DNA of 7,070 bases from Aurantimonadaceae bacterium (GTDB taxonomy: Bacteria; Pseudomonadota; Alphaproteobacteria; Rhizobiales; Rhizobiaceae): assembly GCA_003232595.1 (NCBI GenBank), contig QIIJ01000485.1, forward strand, positions 1 to 7,070. Reading direction: 5' to 3'. The notes under the pieces were generated by a model that was not told the origin of the DNA, did not search any database, and saw nothing but the letters and a program-made list of their open reading frames with translations. The position numbers and the translations under genes were made by a program. Every line of letters begins with the position of its first letter. Position 1 is the stretch's first letter. Positions 5,826-7,070 of the stretch are shown here, piece after piece.

Positions 5826-6926
5826 ATGGACGCTGCAACTACCCTGACGGACAAATCACCACCCCTGTCCATGCGTCAGTTGATGCTGCGCCGGTTCTGT
5901 CGCAACCGGGTGGCGCTTGGCTCGTTGATCATTTTGGGGTTGCTGTATCTTTCCATGATTTTTGCCGGGTTCGTATCTCCCTATTCTCCGACCCGCAGCG
6001 CATCATTGTATTTGACCACGCCACCGCAAAGCATTCGGTTTTTTGATGATGAAGGCAGTTTTCATCTCCGCCCGTTCGTCTACCGCTTAGAGGGCAAACG
6101 GGACCTGAAGACCCTGACATTTGTCTACGAGGAAATCAAAGACCAGCGCGATGAGATTTTCTTTTTCATTGAGGGCGACAGCTATGAGTTTTTTGGTTTT
6201 ACTTTCAACAGGCATCTGTTCGGCACCAAAGAAGGCACGGTCTATCTGCTGGGCACCGATTTGCGGGGCCGGGACATGCTGTCGCGCATCATTTACGGTT
6301 CGCGTGTCACCCTGACCATCGGGCTGGTGGGCGTAGCGTTGATGATTACGCTTGGCGCTTTGATCGGGGCGCTGTCGGGTTATATCGGCGGCTTCGTAGA
6401 TATGGCGGTGCAGCGGATCATCGAAGTATTCCGGCTGTTTCCGCCGATCCCACTGTGGCTGGCGCTTGCAGCGGCGGTTCCGCCGCAACTGCCGTCAGTC
6501 TATGTGCTGATCTCGATCATCGTGATTTACGGTTTCATTCAGTGGCCCGGGCTGGCGCGCGAGGTACGCGGGCTGGTGCTGGTACTGCGAGAAACCGAAT
6601 TCGTTCTCGCGGCCCAGGCCGCCGGTGCCGGGACGTTCTGGGTGGTGCGCAAGCATCTGATCCCCAGCGTGATGCCGCATCTGCTGGTCACCGCCACGCT
6701 TGGCATTCCGGTGGTGATCATTTTTGAAAGTACGCTCAGCTTCTTTGGTCTTGGCGTTAAACCGCCTACAATCAGCTGGGGGTTGTTGTTGCAGCAATCG
6801 CAAAAGCTTGAAGTACTCAGCTTTTACCCCTGGCTGCTGGCGCCGGCGGTGTTTCTGGTGGTGGCCGCATTGCTGTTCAATTTCGTAGGTGACGGCATCC
6901 GCGATGCGGTTGATCCCTATTCGTGA
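5826..6926 (+). CDS. ABC importer inner-membrane permease, DppC/OppC type, with enlarged periplasmic loop
   Basis: This 366-residue protein is the second permease and would form a heterodimer with the DppB-type protein. The ATG at 5826 follows a GGGTGGGA ribosome-binding stretch. A cytoplasmic N-terminus (RQLMLRRFCRNRVALGS) leads into helix 1 (about 30-50, ending FVSPYSP). The conserved GTDLRGRDMLSRIIYGSR lies at 143-160, and the EAA loop at about 258-285 (EFVLAAQAAGAGTFWVVRKH). ESTLSFFGLG (301-310) and the ending GDGIRDAVDPYS are classical for DppC. Most DppC proteins are around 280-300 residues. Here the loop between helix 1 and the GTD motif is about 90 residues long (about 52-142) and rich in Phe, Glu and Asp. 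Similar long loops occur in a subset of family 5 transporters, so this may mark a subtype that docks a larger binding protein. The next gene begins 10 bases after the stop. Confidence 0.92.
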   Translation: MDAATTLTDKSPPLSMRQLMLRRFCRNRVALGSLIILGLLYLSMIFAGFVSPYSPTRSASLYLTTPPQSIRFFDDEGSFHLRPFVYRLEGKRDLKTLTFVYEEIKDQRDEIFFFIEGDSYEFFGFTFNRHLFGTKEGTVYLLGTDLRGRDMLSRIIYGSRVTLTIGLVGVALMITLGALIGALSGYIGGFVDMAVQRIIEVFRLFPPIPLWLALAAAVPPQLPSVYVLISIIVIYGFIQWPGLAREVRGLVLVLRETEFVLAAQAAGAGTFWVVRKHLIPSVMPHLLVTATLGIPVVIIFESTLSFFGLGVKPPTISWGLLLQQSQKLEVLSFYPWLLAPAVFLVVAALLFNFVGDGIRDAVDPYS

Positions 6927-6936
6927 TGGGGGGGCA

Positions 6937-7070
6937 ATGGGGCAAATAGCTGATGATATACTGCTGCAGGTGCGCAATCTGCAGACCCATATCAAAACAG
7001 ACAACGGTTTGGTGCGCGCGGTCGAGGGTGTGAGTTTTGCGGTCAAATCCGGCGAAACACTGGGTATTGT
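6937..7070 (+). CDS. ABC importer ATP-binding protein, DppD/OppD type (5' part only)
   Basis: Only the first 44 codons are in the window. The ATG at 6937 is preceded by a G-run (6928-6934) that can act as a weak ribosome-binding site. An ATG at 6926 overlapping the permease stop closes after seven codons and is rejected. The peptide reads ILLQVRNLQTHIKTDNGLVR, then AVEGVSFAVKSGETLGIV, which is the standard N-terminal beta-sheet of DppD/OppD ATPases (L.V..L...F.t..G.v.av..vsf.v..Ge.lgiVG). The Walker A motif (GESGSGKS type) would begin within the next few residues outside the window. It would energise import through the two permeases; a DppF-type second ATPase gene is expected downstream. Confidence 0.9.
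   Translation, partial: MGQIADDILLQVRNLQTHIKTDNGLVRAVEGVSFAVKSGETLGI

Noticed and set aside
6926..6949. ATG overlapping the permease stop as start of the ATPase gene
   Set aside because: This frame closes after seven codons at TAG; the ATG at 6937 gives the proper DppD N-terminus.
1..7070. tRNA/rRNA genes, CRISPR arrays, insertion sequences, attachment sites
   Set aside because: I found no cloverleaf, no regularly spaced repeats, no transposase or integrase motifs and no long terminal repeats on either strand.

Overview
The window looks like chromosomal DNA of an alphaproteobacterium, most likely a marine Rhodobacterales or related lineage. This rests on moderate-to-high GC coding sequence, frequent GTG starts, and the style of the proteins (COG0667-type aldose dehydrogenase, SMP-30 lactonase, family 5 solute-binding protein with DppB/DppC permeases). 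Species-level placement cannot be read from the sequence. All recognisable genes lie on the + strand.

Layout. (1) Positions 3-197 hold the 3'-truncated middle of a haloalkane dehalogenase (subfamily II signature: nucleophile Asp and catalytic Glu exactly 24 residues apart), entering from the left edge. (2) Positions 198-356 are non-coding, with a TTGACA-like box and a small stem-loop. (3) Positions 357-689 are a decayed 3-hydroxyisobutyrate/6-phosphogluconate dehydrogenase-family gene: the Rossmann start is intact, about 30-40 residues are missing inside, and the catalytic C-terminal domain is gone. (4) Positions 720-1751 encode an intact aldo/keto reductase of the D-threo-aldose/L-fucose 1-dehydrogenase type. 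A 4-base GTGA overlap joins it to (5) an intact SMP-30/gluconolactonase at 1748-2650. (6) Positions 2651-2857 are a spacer with a perfect 10-bp palindrome, nested inverted repeats and a 33-36 codon orphan reading frame. (7) Positions 2858-4664 are a family 5 periplasmic solute-binding protein gene, split by a frameshift at about 3233. (8) Positions 4665-4826 contain a 12-bp stem-loop and then a textbook rho-independent terminator. (9) Positions 4827-5816 and 5826-6926 encode the two permeases (DppB- and DppC-type). (10) The first ATPase subunit (DppD-type) starts at 6937 and runs off the right edge just before its Walker A motif.

How it fits together (inference). The aldose dehydrogenase and the lactonase form the first two steps of oxidative, non-phosphorylative sugar breakdown: aldose to aldonolactone to aldonate. 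The adjacent family 5 ABC system is of a class whose members include oligosaccharide importers as well as peptide importers, so it plausibly brings in the sugar or glycoside feeding those enzymes. Three of the genes are visibly broken (dehalogenase fragment, deleted dehydrogenase, frameshifted binding protein), while the genes between and after them look intact. The locus therefore seems to be a rearrangement-prone accessory region in partial decay, unless the single frameshift in the binding protein is a sequencing error. I see no clearly novel system, RNA gene, CRISPR array, transposase or attachment site. The most useful leads are the gene decay pattern, the repeated ATACCA motif near candidate control regions, and the hairpin pair between the binding protein and the permeases.
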